A stretch of DNA of 13,418 bases from Hyphomicrobiales bacterium (lineage in GTDB: Bacteria; Pseudomonadota; Alphaproteobacteria; Rhizobiales; Beijerinckiaceae), in NCBI GenBank assembly GCA_015655535.1, contig JAATEW010000194.1, positions 1-13,418 on the forward strand, read 5' to 3'. The translations under genes and the position numbers were made by a program. A model generated the notes under the pieces. It saw only the letters and a program-made list of their open reading frames with translations. It did not search any database and was not told the DNA's origin. Shown here piece after piece: positions 13,272 to 13,418 of the stretch; the stretch's first letter is position 1, and every line of letters starts with the position of its first letter.

Positions 13272-13418
13272 TTTGCCCATCAATTGACGCAATGAGGCAC
13301 TCAAATCCTCCCCAGCGCTGAAGCGCAGTGTGCTTTTATTTTGAAGCAGATCGCAGTCCGGAGACCTGGAGGGTTTCAGGAACGCACGGTGGGCTCAAGA
13401 ATAATTGCGAGGGCCTTA

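Noticed and set aside
1..13418. Defence system, CRISPR array, prophage, IS element, tRNA or rRNA genes
   Set aside because: I found no regular repeat-spacer pattern, transposase or phage motifs, cloverleaf-like segment or rRNA sequence; the genes are mainly core metabolism and signalling.

Overview
This 13.4 kb window reads as chromosomal DNA of an alphaproteobacterium of the order Hyphomicrobiales (Rhizobiales). A Beijerinckiaceae-like methylotroph or relative is my best guess. The evidence is GC-rich codon use, an adjacent divK-pleD pair, a DUF3572 gene overlapping a dinB with a zinc-finger-like N-terminus, an EipB-type periplasmic protein, and a four-cysteine cytochrome c of the methanol-metabolism-related type. 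The genus is an inference; no rRNA or tRNA gene is present to fix it.

Layout. 1-645 is the 3' end of a class A penicillin-binding protein (PBP1A). It converges on a minus-strand divK-pleD signalling operon (962-2740). Divergent from divK is a two-gene unit, DUF3572 and dinB (2845-4454), joined by a 4-base overlap. A small, GC-poorer gene for a secreted LprI/DUF1311-type protein (4559-4960) follows and looks like an accessory insertion. A hairpin separates it from the converging eipB (5197-6090). A 366-base spacer with a 13-bp direct repeat at 21-bp spacing leads to another overlapping pair, a RidA-family gene and a glycerophosphodiester phosphodiesterase gene (6457-7688).

From 7801 to 10141 three minus-strand genes follow: an unknown secreted protein, a class I methyltransferase and the periplasmic cytochrome c. 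Between them lies a roughly 150-bp palindromic intergenic repeat (8439-8589), and a second site carries an identical 16-bp arm (9592-9607). A divergent region with a TGACATT-N4-AATGTCA palindrome leads to a small secreted protein and an O-methyltransferase (10370-11313). A membrane fatty-acid hydroxylase/sterol-desaturase family gene (11339-12148, minus) and pyrE (12527-13225, plus) complete the window.

How it fits together. Most genes are housekeeping: cell wall and envelope (PBP1A, EipB, LprI-like), cell-cycle and c-di-GMP signalling (DivK, PleD), lesion bypass (DinB), metabolite repair and lipid turnover (RidA, GDPD, the hydroxylase), pyrimidine synthesis (PyrE) and periplasmic electron transfer (cytochrome c). 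I see no defence island, CRISPR array, prophage, transposase or secondary-metabolite cluster. The less ordinary signals are the non-coding ones: the dispersed repeat that supplies a gene's stop codon, the two operator-like palindromes, the 21-bp-phased repeat, and an unexplained hairpin between the hydroxylase gene and pyrE.
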